Of a DNA stretch of 64,000 nucleotides, positions 12,050 to 24,400 are shown piece by piece. Where the stretch lies: positions 75,008,501 through 75,072,500 of the forward strand of contig NC_133159.1 in the NCBI RefSeq assembly GCF_040802235.1. Direction: 5' to 3'. The notes under the pieces were generated by a model. It ran no database searches. It was not told the origin of the DNA and saw nothing but the letters and a program-made list of their open reading frames with translations. The translations under genes were made by a program, and so were the position numbers. The stretch is from Manis javanica. Its lineage: Eukaryota; Chordata; Mammalia; Pholidota; Manidae. Positions within the stretch are counted from its first letter, which is position 1; each line of letters begins with the position of its first letter.

Positions 12050-13120
12050 CTTGTTGCTAATCCTGGCATATTTGGTGATATATCTACTCTGATGTCTTTA
12101 AATGTCATTGATATGCTGCAGACTCTCAAATATATATATATATATATCTCCAGCCTTTTCCTACACTCCACAGTTGAAAATCCAGCTGCCTAGTCAACAT
12201 CTCCACCTCAAGTTTGAATAAGCATCTCGAACTTAATGTGCTCAAAACTGGCTTCCTGATCTTCCCCTAAGCCTGCTCCTCCAGAAGCCTCTCCACCTCA
12301 GTGATGGTGGTGCTGGGATTCTTGTTCACGAAGCCAAAGAATGAGCTTCACAAACATTCAAGGTAGGAGAGCAAGGGCAGAGGCTTTTATTTAGGAACAA
12401 AGTGAGAGAATAGAGCTCTTGGTGCATTCCAGGAGGGGACAAGGGAGCCCGTATACTGGTGCGCTGTCCAGGGGGTTTTATAGGCAGTTGAGGATTTTTC
12501 GAGAACATGAAAAAAACTTAGGGGTGTGGACTTGCATCACCTGCCCTGTCCTCAAGGTGGGCCGGGTCATAGTCTGATTGCCAGGGCTGACAGTGGAGTC
12601 ATGGGTTATGCTGATACCCTTGCAGAACACTCAAACATTCCAGGCCAAGTTGCTTCTGGCCTTTTAACCTTTAACTGACCTCACTAAAGATGTCTATATT
12701 CTTAGGTATCTTTCCCTAGAGAATTAGTGTGACTTTGACTTTGCATAATGCTGAACAGAGTTTCAATGGGGACTTCTTTACCCATTGTTACATTGCTTTG
12801 ACTGTAAATATTTCACCCTGCTTTTCTCGGAGGCCCTCACCCTACTCTGACTACACCCACCAACCCTGTCTCATTGGCACTCAATATTTCCAGTTGCCCT
12901 GGCCCCAAACTGGACTCATTCTTGTCCTCATAAACTCTGTTAGCAAATCCTGTTGTCTCTGCCTTCAAAAGATATCAGGAATCTGACCATTTCTTACCTT
13001 CCACAGCCACCTCTGTTATCTTTCACCCAAATTATTGTAGTAGGTCTCCACACCTCAACCTTTGCTGCCTCTACAGTCAGTTCTCAACATAGCAGCCAGA
13101 GTGATGCTTTGAGAAGATTG
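12050..13120 (+). repeat. L2 LINE, split by an LTR
   Basis: Sense L2 body: AACATCTCCACCTCAAGTTT, ATAAGCATCTCGAACTTAAT, CTGATCTTCCCCTAAGCCTG; after the LTR insertion it continues AGCAAATCCTGTTGTCTCTG and AACATAGCAGCCAGAGTGAT. A TA microsatellite lies at 12129-12147. Confidence 0.85.
12311..12873 (-). mobile_element. Solo LTR, copy 3, antisense
   Basis: Reverse complement starts (12873) TGAGACAGGGTTGGTGGGTG, matching copy 2's 5' end, and ends GAACAAGAATCCCAGCA. TATA (TTTATA on plus, 12477-12482) and poly(A) signal (TTTATT, 12386-12391) are both retained. It is inserted in the L2 at 12050-13120 and about 200 bp shorter than copy 2. Confidence 0.85.
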
Positions 13121-14940
13121 AAGAACTTTCAGAACCTGGGGTCCTTTCAAGAGGTGTGCAAGGAATGCACTCTCAACAGCAGAAAAGGGGAAGAAAGGTT
13201 GAGGTCTTTGAGATGACCAAGTGCCCAATTTTCAGTGAGGGAGAAAGAGGTTGGAAACCTCAGCCTAGATGAATGCAAAGACAGGATTTAAAAACTGAGG
13301 GGCCAAGTACTTTGAGCAGCAGCATCAACAGTGACTGCCAGGGGAACCAACCCAACTCAAGGATGTAGGTGCTGGTGTGAGGGGGCAAAGCAGCCAGAGC
13401 CGATGCTGGTGCTGTTGTTCAGGGAGTCTTAGCTCCTCGTAGGTGCCTCTGTCCAACCCCTTGGGGTTTCCCACTGTAACAATTTACACTGTCTCTAACC
13501 TCAGTGAGGCCTGGATAGCTAGTTAGGCATCTGGAGGCCTCAGGTCTGGCCTTGGCCTCTAAGGTCCCAATAAAGTTGACAACTTTCCTTTGTCCAGTAC
13601 TGCATCACTCACTGGCAGACCCCATATTCACAGCCATGCCTTCCTCCTCTCCATGTCGGCTCTCCTAAAATCCCAGCCAGGTGGAAGGGATGGTAACCTC
13701 TGTCCCTGGTTCACGCAGAGTTCCCTATGGACCAGCCCTAGGCCTCACTGTTGGACCAAAACATGGAAGCCCTCACTCCAGAGGGCACAGAAATTAGAGA
13801 AACTGCACAGCTGGGCCTGCTGCTGCATACCCACCACTCTGCTTCCCACCCCCAGAAGGAACTGAAGGATGGATGCTGATGCATGTAAACCATAGGCTTA
13901 TTGCTAGGATCTTAGTTGGGAGTGCTGGTCTGGTAGGTTGTTTTTTCACTTTGTTTTGTTTTTCATAGATGTGGTAGATGAGGTCATTTGCTATGATTTA
14001 ATTGTGCTGGTGGTGGGCTTTGAGGTGTGAGAATGGAAAGGTTGGATATTTTTATTGTGTAGAATGGGAGAATATTAGGAATTGCTACTGAGGTAAAAGG
14101 TAGAAGACTTATTGGGTATCATAGAAGAATTAAGTCTGGTAAGGTCAGTGATGTGCATTCAGTTGTCAGAACCTGCGACAGCAGTTAGCAGCAGCCCAGC
14201 TGCCAGCATGGAGCTTCAGCCCCAGGCGAGAGGCTTTTTGCCCATGTAGGAGATAGGGCAATGGGCAAGTTATTCAAGGCAGCAAAAGTATCTTAGCTGG
14301 TGATGGATGATGATGATGAAATCTAAGATGGATGATTTAGGATGATTATATAAGGGGACTGACGGGGATAAAAATGAGGCAGCAGTGATTGTTTCAATGG
14401 GTATAAGAATCCCTAGGAAGGGCCAGATCCAGAAATTACTATTCAGTAGTTCTGGGATGAAGACCAAAATCTATTTTCATAGATCAATTCTGATTGTGAT
14501 GTAAGAAGGCCACAGACCATTTTCTGACAGTGGATTTGAAATTATAGTGATTAAAGAAGATATTTTGTGAGGAGGTGAGAGAGAGAATACTGTAAGGATA
14601 GACTGTCACCGTGAGAAGACTAATTTACTATCTTAAAGGTGGAACAGGCTTGAATACTGAAAGGTTAAGGGTGTGCACAAGGAAGCCGGGGGCTGCAGCA
14701 GAGATGGAGTGAAGGTGAACAGCAGCAGAGGTGAGGCGGGCAAAGTACTGAAATATACATAATCCATATGGACCTTGAAGCCAACCCCAATAATGACAAT
14801 ACTAGGACAGAGAGGCAAAACTGTGAGCAAAGGTCAAAGCCATTGGTAAATGAACGGGAGGAGACTAGAGGTGGGTAGAGGCAGAGAAGAAATGGAGTTG
14901 AAACTGGCAAAGAGTTCTTACACAATGGTGAGAAGTGAAG
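13121..14940. other. Flank, nothing recognised with confidence
   Basis: Moderate GC, 13280-13870 somewhat CpG-poor and gene-like in composition but without a conserved frame. Parts of 13960-14930 may be very old LINE. Confidence 0.35.
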
Positions 14941-14949
14941 CCGACTAAC

Positions 14950-15110
14950 ATTAGTTAGTGTTCATTGTTTGCCACACTTTACACGTCATTCTCACAAACA
15001 ACTCACAAACTTCACATAAAGTAGATGCTAGTTTTTATTGCCCTTTCAGGACTAGGAAACAGAAGCACAGAGAAGTTAAGCGTCGACAAGTCTTTCACAG
15101 TCCCCATTCA
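14950..15110 (-). repeat. MIR SINE fragment
   Basis: Antisense MIR: TTTACACGTCATTCTCACAA followed by GGACTAGGAAACAGAAGCAC and AGAGAAGTTAAG. It overlaps the candidate distal poly(A) signal. Confidence 0.6.
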
Positions 15111-15347
15111 CCATGCAACATGTCCTTTCATAAAATGGTAGTGGAAAGTGTTTTAATACATCTTAACTGAAAGGGAAAAAAGGACCCATCACCTGAATAG
15201 TGTTAGTAGTGGGATTAACTTCGGAAAAACAATGGAAATATGTCTTTAAATTGCCTTTGTACAGACATATTTTTCAGTATCCTGCAGGTGGCAGCATCAA
15301 ATGACAATTTCCCACTAGGTCATCCAATAGAAACCAGTCTGTGTACA
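15034..15347 (-). other. KYAT3: KYAT3 3' UTR candidate with poly(A) signals
   Basis: Downstream of the stop, the minus strand has ATTAAA at 15157-15152 and AATAAA at 15039-15034, about 190 and 310 nt past the stop codon. The distal one lies in MIR-derived sequence. Either could end the mRNA; transcript data are needed to choose, and a longer UTR is possible. Confidence 0.4.
15281..15293 (+). promoter_or_regulatory. CTCF-like motif in the KYAT3 3' UTR region
   Basis: CCTGCAGGTGGCA matches the CTCF core CCASYAGRKGGCR at 12 of 13 positions. It lies 55 bp past the stop codon. Motif match only; occupancy unknown. Confidence 0.4.
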
Positions 15348-15410
15348 TCAACACTTCTCTCTATTCCATGCCTTCATGATTTCTTCAGCAGCATCCAGTG
15401 TACTGTCTTT
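15348..15410 (-). CDS. KYAT3: KYAT3 exon 14: C-terminus and stop
   Basis: Acceptor TTGTTTACAG|AAAGAC. Twenty codons, [20 protein letters not shown], then TGA at 15350-15348. The length matches the human terminal exon, but the last five residues (NREKC against SVQKS) differ. The exon is 5.2 kb downstream of the previous one. Confidence 0.95.
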   Translation of the reverse strand, partial: KDSTLDAAEEIMKAWNREKC

Positions 15411-18400
15411 CTGTAAACAAATGAAATAGCCATCACATACCAGAATAAATTCAAGATGAAGTAAAGATCTAAATAGAAAAAGATACCTAAGTCAGTAGTA
15501 TATCAATAAGTCATGTAGTGATTTGGGAACCACGAGCCAGGGCGTCGGGTTGCAGCCTGTCATTGGCTTCCCCAGTGATGACCATGCCTGAGCATTTGCT
15601 GGGGGGGTCATGCCTTCCCAGTGCGTTGAGCCACTGGAAGCCTTGGCTATACTAAGCTGCAGCCCCAGCAGAAGCCTAGACAGAGCCTGGGGAACGGTAC
15701 CCACAGCATCGTCCCCTGCCTCCATGGTCCAGTAAACCGGGCCTAAGCTCTGTAAGGAGCCCAGCAGCAAGTGAGACAAATGAGACAAACAGTTATTTAT
15801 AATGCTATATTCCACTGCTGTCTGGCTGGAAAAGGGAATGAACCTCACAAGGATTCAAAATAAGAGGAGCTGGGGAAGTGTGAGGACAGTCACTACATAT
15901 GATCTTGTGATGCTGGCTGCCAGTTCAGGACACTTTATTGCTACTCTCCTGACACTAAAGGAATGTACGAATTAACTGGCATGGGCCCAAAGAGTATCAC
16001 CAAGAAAATGATGGGCAAATGGTATGAATACAGCTCAGATTAAAAACAGTTTAACCTGATCCCAGGAAAATCATGTCCATCAATGTGGACACTCACTATT
16101 CATAATCACTTGTGGCAGACTGGGTGACCCGCAGGGCCAAAGAAGACTCTGACTCATAAATAACACTAACACAGGTGCAGACTCTGAAGGAAATGCCAGT
16201 GGGATTGACATTTACTACTTTTATCCATTTGGGTATGAAGTGTGCAAAATCAGAGATGTCTTTCAAAGAGGCTTCTAGACCACAGAAGAAAGCCCCTCTC
16301 TTAGCTCCCACCACACACCCAGGACGCCAGGTGGAGCAAGAATGGAAGAATAAATGCATGTTTTCCATGGCTCACAGCTGCTGTGGTCACTGCTAACTAT
16401 GAAGGCTTTCAGACTAGGGATGTGTGGGCAGCAAGATCTCTATTGATTGATCTCAATTGAGAATTTTTCAAAGTAAAAACATAAAGGCAGATCTCCACAA
16501 AGAAAACAATCAATTGACATATAATTGCAGAAACAAGTCAAAGAGTATAGAAGAGCTTATGCTGAAAAATAATCATTTGCTCCCTACTCCACCTGCCATT
16601 CCCCAAGACAACCTTTATGATAATTTCTGGTTTTAGTTCTTGTGATTTACTACCAAAAGCTAAGTAATGCATATGGTCCTATTTCCTTATTTATCAGCTT
16701 TGGACAATATTCACCATTCTCTACTCTGAATGTGTTAAAGTTAGTTCATTCACACAATTCTGACCCCTTCTATCAAAGTTTCATTGTTATAATAACTAGG
16801 CAATAAATGCATATGGTATAAAATTAAATTGATGGGTAAACAGTGAAAATCAAGCCTCTTGTTCTTCCTCTTCTGCTTTCTCTACTTCTTCTTTCCCTTT
16901 TTCTTCCCTCTACAGAATGTTTTAGTCCAAAAGCCATCTGGTGGGGCTGACTGAAGTAGGTGCTGATGTATGGGGGCAGGGCAGTGGGTTGGCTCCTTGG
17001 CAGCCTGATTCAGCATGCTTAAGCCACAGTGCAGTGAGGAGGGTTTCCAGTGTGGGTGGCATGATGTGGCAGGGATGGCAGTGGGGGTGCTGGCTCTGAA
17101 TAGGACAGGAGAGTTCAAGCAGGGAGAGGAAGGTATCTGTAGGGCAGGTGGCTCCATGCAGGTTGCTGGCACTTGGAAAGGAAGATGCAGGCATGGCCTA
17201 TGCAGACTGACATGGGTGTCAGAACCCACAAGCGATGAGGGCTTCTGTGCAGTGGGTGCCAGCCACAGCCTGGTGTGCTGTGTTAGAGAGCCAGAGGAGA
17301 GCACCTCTGTGTGAGAGTGAGAGCACAGCACCCTGGCACAGAGCATCAAAGCCTGAGTGGGATAAAGGGCACCACCAGCCAGGGGTGGTGGGTAGAGGGG
17401 CAGTGGCACTGACAGGAGATAAGTCAAGTACAGAGGCACTGATTAAAGAAGGGATCACATGCTGAGAGACAGGTTCTTCACCATCAGAGAAGGAAGTTAC
17501 AATACGGAAAGGGAGAGAGCTAAAATAAATCCAATGGTGGTTTCAATTAAGAGAGACACAGAAATAAATGCAGATGTAAATATGTGTATTTATGTACAGT
17601 GTGTGTAGGTATGTATAGACATTCATGTATTCCCTACCTCTCTCCACCGGTAAGCACTAATACCCTAAAAGTAACGAGTACTCCTAATGCCCAGTTCTTA
17701 GCATTCTCCACGGAAGCTGATTATGGATTGTGGTAGATAATGACAAGATGAACCTGCTGCGTCTTGCTCTGCCAGAAAGTAAGGAAATGCTCAAAAATGA
17801 TGGGGACATATCAAAGGAAACAGAGGGCAGCTTAAAGGGGCTCCTAATGGCCACATCTGGGAAAATTTGAACATCAAATTAAGCAATAATGATATTATAA
17901 CCCATTGCATAAAACAGGAATCCATGAGTCCATACATAAATGAACGAATTTTAGGTACATGAACAAATTACTTGATGAGATATGGAATATTTTCATAGTT
18001 TCAAACTACCTCACCACAAAATATTCATTATTTTATCAGGGGAAGAAGTGTAACTTCACAGTAGAAAGCCTGGCAGACACCACATTCTTTAAGTGATTAG
18101 AGTTAACATCACCAGTTTAGTTTAAGGAAAAACTAAAATCATGTGCCACCTGACAGATGCAACAAAACAGAGAATCCCTTCTGTGGCTCCCTGCCAAAGG
18201 TCCATAGCCTGAATCTAACCAGGAGGGTATGTTAAACACATGTTGAAGGACTTTCTTCAAAACAATTGGCAGATTAATTTCAAAAGTTATCGAAGTCAAG
18301 AAAGTCAAAGGAAACTGAGGACCCATTCCAGCTTGAAGGGGATATCACAACTACATGCTACACACAGCCTGGCCTGGACTGATTGGTTGATTTGTTATAA

Positions 18401-21400
18401 ATAGGACTTTATTGGGACAATTAATGAAACACTTGAAGGCACCTGAGAATTAGAGAGAATGATATAGCAAATGCCATCTTCATGATTTTGATGGTTATAT
18501 TGTGGTTTTGTAGAACAATGTTGTTTATGGGGAACATGAAAAGTATTTGGCATGTTTTGCCATACATTTATTTTTACTCTTTCCAAGGGGTTGAGTTAGG
18601 TGTGTCAGCGTGCACTAGGGAATTTTCAGTATTGCTCCACTACCTTCTAATATCGAATGTTGACATGAAGGAGGTGAGCCCACATTGGTCCTCCTCTCCT
18701 GCCCCCATGGAGGTTCTGATCTTTTTGTTTAGAAGCCAAAGGATCATTTCTATAATTATCTTTAAAGCCCAGTATAGTAAAGAAAGTATATCTCAGTGCT
18801 GAATTAACCATTCTGTGAATCTTGAAACAAAGCTCTCCCTTTAAATTTTTTGATTTTTTTAAAAATGCAAAACATTCTCAGAATAAAGCTATAAAATTCT
18901 TTCCCACCTCCATTGTTCTGCCTTCCCTGACCTTCCCCACTGCCCACAGGGACTCTACATGTTTCATTTGTTTTCCACATCTGTAATTCTTCTCCTAATG
19001 TTTTTTAATTCTTTGTTCTTTTCTACTTCTTTTTGCTCATTTTTCTCAATCCTTAATGTGCTTACAGTGTTCCCTGTAAAGGAATTAGTGTTCTTTGTGC
19101 TGTTTCCAGTGTCAATAGAATTACCAGTAGCTTCGTTTTTTTCCCTTCAATTTGTATGACAACATTTTTCTTGCTGAATAGTTTTCCTCTGACACCTGTT
19201 TTTCCTTGTACCTTTCTCTTTTTTTCTGCATAGTATCTTTTTATAGACTCATAGCTGGTTCCTTTCTATTACTCATTTTTTATTGAATTCTTTGTAAGTT
19301 TCTATTGTTTTGAGTAATGACTACTGGCTTTATCTATGATTAAATTTTATCTATCATTTGGTACTTTTTTTTTTTTCTGGTTTCAGAAAATTTTTTTTAA
19401 CTGAGATAAAATTCACCATTTTAACTGTTATAAAGTTTACAATTCCATGGCTTCCACTACATTTACAAGGTTCTGCAACCATCACCATTATCTAATTTCA
19501 GAACATTTTCATCATCTAAAAAGAAACTTGATACCCATTAGCAGCCATTTACCATTTCCCCCTTTAAAGCCCTAGACTCTGGTGACCATTAATCTGCATT
19601 TTGTGTCCAGATTTACCAATTCGGAACATCTCATATAAATGGACTTAGTTAATATATGTTCTTCTGTGTCTGGCTTCACTCACTTAGTATATGTTTCCAA
19701 CAACTATCTATATTGTGTCAGTACTTCATTCTTTTTTATGGCTAAGTAATATTCTGTTGTATAGATATAACACATTTGGCCTGTTTACACTTTTTAAGCT
19801 CTGTACATTTTTCATATCAGATATTACACAACTGACCCTAAACAATGCAGGGGGGTTAAGGGCACCAACCTTCACTGCAGTAAAAAATCTCTAAAATTTT
19901 AACTCCCCAAAAACTTAGCTACTAATAGCCTATTGCTGACTGGGAGCCTTACTGATAACATAAGCAGATGATTAACACATTTTGTATGTGATATGTATTA
20001 TATACTATATTCTAACAGTAAAGTTAGCTACAGAAAAGAAAATGTTTTTTGAAATTGTCTATCTCCAAATATTTTTCCAATATATTTATTGAGAAAAAAA
20101 ATCTGTATGTAAGTGGATGCCTGCAGTTCAAACCCACATTGTTCAAGGGTCAGTTACACTTGTAAGTTTTGAATATCCTCTTGGTTTTCTTTTTATGGTT
20201 TTAATTTGTTCACTCATTATGACCATATTTCTCCTTTAATTTCTTGAATTTATTTATAATATCTGCTTTAAAGTCCTTATCAGCTAACTCCTACATCTGG
20301 GTTACCCTGAGATCTGTTTCTATTGACTGCCTTTTCTCTTTATTAATGGTCACATAATCTTGTGTCTTCACATGTCTATTAATTTTTGATTGCATGTTGG
20401 ACATTGTAATGTTACATGGTATGGAGCCCAATTATACTGTAATCTAGAAAACTCAACACTTCAAGGAGTTTTGAGTTTTGCTGTGGTAGGCAATTCATTT
20501 AATAGTAGCAAGCCTAAACTTAAAAACTGCATATAAGTACATCATGGCTAGCAATAGAAAAAAATATGCTTTATAAATCAATAGAAAGGACATTATAAAT
20601 GTGTTTTTGAATAGAACAGGGAACTTACTTTAATAAAGCAAAATCTCACAAACTTCTCAAATTGTGATTTTGTCTCGGCATTACAGAATGCTGAAACTGG
20701 GATTGCTGATAGTTTCTGAAAAAAAAAGGAAGACAAAATAGGAAAACTACTTATACTTCAGATACTAACTTTATGACCATAAACATTAGAAACAAATATA
20801 GATACTTATAAATATTCACAACAATTTCCAAAAAGAAAAGTGTTTTCAAAATCCTTCAGATAGCCAGGAGTTTAATATTATATGCAAAACTACTGTTAAC
20901 ATTATTCAAACCATGTTAGCAAGTTTCCTTTATAAATTAACTGTAAAATACAATACAATATTGCAAAGGCCAATAAACGTTACCTTATTTTTAGTCATCC
21001 ATTTCACAAATTTGTAGTCATAAGGTTCATTGCTGTTCTTCATATCAGAGAGATCTACATCTAAAACAAGAATGAAAATTAGATGACCTATGTATTGTAT
21101 CTGAGGCAACATGTATTTCATTTAAGTCGATCAAGACTTAAAATTTTCTCAGAAGATATTCACAGAATTTGCTGAAGTCTCATACTGCATGGTGTGGGAA
21201 GTGAGAAATTCATAGACAAGCTTTATTGCTATTCTAAGGCAGTACTCACATATACATCTGGGTGATCATATTTGTGCATACAGCATTTAGCACTAGAAGA
21301 GAGTAGGAAAGGGAAAGGAAAGAGGAGTGTTACCTCTCCCTCTAGAAATAATATAAGACTATGATCACTATTAATGAAGTAACACCTAAATTTATAGAGC

Positions 21401-24400
21401 ATTCATCAGTAATAATTACGTCTCCAAAATAGTCATTCACTATTAGATTGTAAGCCCTACAAAGGTAAGGTGTCTGTATTTCAACCTATCATTATCTCCA
21501 ACTCTTCGGACAGTATTTCATATGTAAGTAATAAAAGCCTTAGTTGTTGAATAAATAAATTAGTATTATCCATGATTAATAAAGGGAGAATGTCTGTGTA
21601 GATCTCCCAAGTGATATTCTTACTGTTTTTCTCTTTTTTCCATATAGTAAGCTCTTATTTTTTAGTTTAATTTGGGGGAAAAACTTCAAATATGCATTCC
21701 TATTCTTATCTCTTGCTCCAATCTTGCTTTAAGGTCTGGGCCAGATATTTCTCTGGCACTCAGCTTGAGAATTTATATTTCATATTGTTTCAAATTTATT
21801 GACTTATACTTTTAGATATTTTTGAATGTTCCAAAGCAACTAACATTGATAGTTATTGTGATCAATGAAATTTTACAATTTATTGCTCAAAATAAATTGA
21901 GTCAGTTATCTTCTTTTACTCACTAAATACTATTGGGTCTCTTCAAATTAATAGTGTAAAAACCTTGACATTGAAGAAACTTTCACCTGTATTCTTTAAG
22001 AAGCCTTAATATATAGTTTTATTTAATTTTATTTCCATTCTCCTTTGTGCTTTAAGAATGTGAGATTTCCATATAATAATGCTAATAATATACTACCATT
22101 TATTGAGCACTTACTCTTTAATTGTTAAGCATGTTATATTATCTTCTCATTTACTTGTCCTATAATTATGAGAAGTAGCTACAATTTTCACTTTACAGAG
22201 GAAAAACTTAAATTATTATTTCAAGTTATATGTATGTATGCGTGTTTAAGTCAGGTTTGGTGCTAGCAAAAATGACTACTTAAAAAAGTTAAAGTCTAAC
22301 TAAAGTATGTGAAAATTCCTTGTGACAAGTACATGATAGTAGTGTGTTCAAAGGTAACCTCGAGAAAGGAGTGATTACCTGTAGCAGCATAAGGAAGAAA
22401 AGTAGTAACTAACTGTAACTGACACCGCTGTACTACTCATTTATTCTTATAAAGCTTTAAAAAGAGGAATTTATTACCATAGTGCTCAAAAGAAAAGGGA
22501 ATAAATACATTTCTAAATATTTTATAATTAGAAGAAAGCTGCAATCTATTTCTTTTAATGCTTGAGTCAGAGATCCTCAAAGGAACCAAACAAAATATTT
22601 CTTATTTAAAGGTAGGAGCTTGAAACATATAACAGCATTTGCATATTTAAATAACCTATGAAAATCAAAATTAGTTTTTACATTCCCACTATCTCCTCCA
22701 TAATTTTGGACCTTTTCATCTCACTAGAACAACTGTAATAGCTCCCTATCTGTCATCTTGTCTTCTAATCAAATGTTTCCCTTTACAGTTCTAGGATGAA
22801 GCTCACTGGTCTGGAAAGCTACTTAGTATAGCAGAAAAATGGTAAGTTCACTGATTAGGACATGGATTCCTGGGCTCACAGCCCAGCTCTGCTACTCATT
22901 AGTTGATAAACTTCGGTAAATTTCTCCATTCTCTGTCTTATTTTTCTCATCTAACAATGAGGATATAGCACCAATCTCATAGGGCTTTTGTGAGAACATG
23001 ACATTTGTAAAGCTCTTAACATAATACCCACTATGTCATAAATGCTCAAAAATATTGGCCAGTTAGCCACTGGTACAAATTGTAAAAGGAAGTAATAACT
23101 ATGTTCATGAAATTAATGGCTTATTTTCACAGTACCATCAAATGAAAGTTTTGTTTTTTGCTTATCTTTAGAAATGATGGGTCCAACCTGTAGTATATAG
23201 AATGTCCACATTCAAACTAACCTGAGCAGATGAAAGAGTAAAATAAAATGAACTTGTCCTCATATGTAGGTGGTCTTATGGACATTAACATTTTCCCTCC
23301 ACAGGTGAAGGAGGACCACGAAAAAGGGACATTTTTCCCCCATCATCACAAAAGGTTCCTAACCAAAGTCCTTTCTGTTCTTTTACAACCACATCACTTT
23401 AAGATCTAAGAACTAAACAAATAGTATAAATAAGATAGATCAACTAAGATAAAATGAGAAACTATTTAAGAGCTTAATGCCATCATTCAAATGAAAGTTG
23501 CATCATTGTCCTTTTGATGTTGAGTATCATGTCATGAATTCTTCTTACTATCTGAATTTACAATCTGGAAAAGTTTGTATCCAGGAAAAAAGTATTTTTA
23601 TCTAATAAGTTAGCTTTCTTTTTATCCAAGAATTACGTAACTAATTTTATTTTTCTATTTTCATTTGCTACCATGAAATTTGATCTCAAGTTAATGCTAT
23701 TTACAATACTATAAGAATCTATATGACTGAAATATTTGCTTCCTCTCCTATGTGACATTGATTTTTTATTATATATAAACATTTATATTTATATATTATT
23801 GCATAGAAAACTTTTAATATGAGTTAGTTTAAATTCCTTTTGGAAGCATTTCAAGTATTTTAAACAAAATAATTCATGTTGAAAATCTTGTGGATTTCCA
23901 ATTCAAAAGCAAAAATTATAAAAGTGATGAAAACTGCTATTTCTTTTTGCCATTTCATGAAATAAGCTGCACTTTTAGGCCCAATATAGGAAAAGTGATT
24001 TCCAAACTTGCTAAGTCTTCACATCTTTAAAAATGGAGCTAACAACACTTTCTTCAGAATGGTGTTTGGAAATGCTAGGCATGGAGACCCTCAACAAAAT
24101 TATTTTCCTTCTTTACTTCATTTCAGTGTATTCTAAAATGGCCAATATCCCTGCAGCATCCACATTCTAGAAATCTTATTTTTCTTAACTAAAAAAGGAA
24201 ATTAAAACCTTAGGAACACAGGGGACATATATCATTTCATGTGCCTATGTTCTAAATCACACACCTGAACAAGATGACAACAAAGTCTGTATTTAACAGA
24301 ACACCTAGGAAAACTGGCCCATAACCATGTAACATCTGAGTCACATACAAGGTCAACAACCTAAAAGTCAAGACTGTAGAAAAATACTGACATTGTAAAA

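Larger units (their letters stand above)
15411..20628 (-). other. KYAT3 intron 13 (5.2 kb)
   Basis: Contains a GC-richer patch at 16920-17430 with accidental open frames, L1-like sequence at about 19390-20440, and a Tigger transposon at 19829-20157. The rest is unremarkable. Confidence 0.6.

Noticed and set aside
16882..17439. 185-codon minus-strand frame in KYAT3 intron 13
   Set aside because: Longest non-L1 frame apart from the CpG-island ones, but overlapped by open frames on both strands, of low complexity and resembling no family I know; it lies in a GC-richer stretch where chance frames lengthen.
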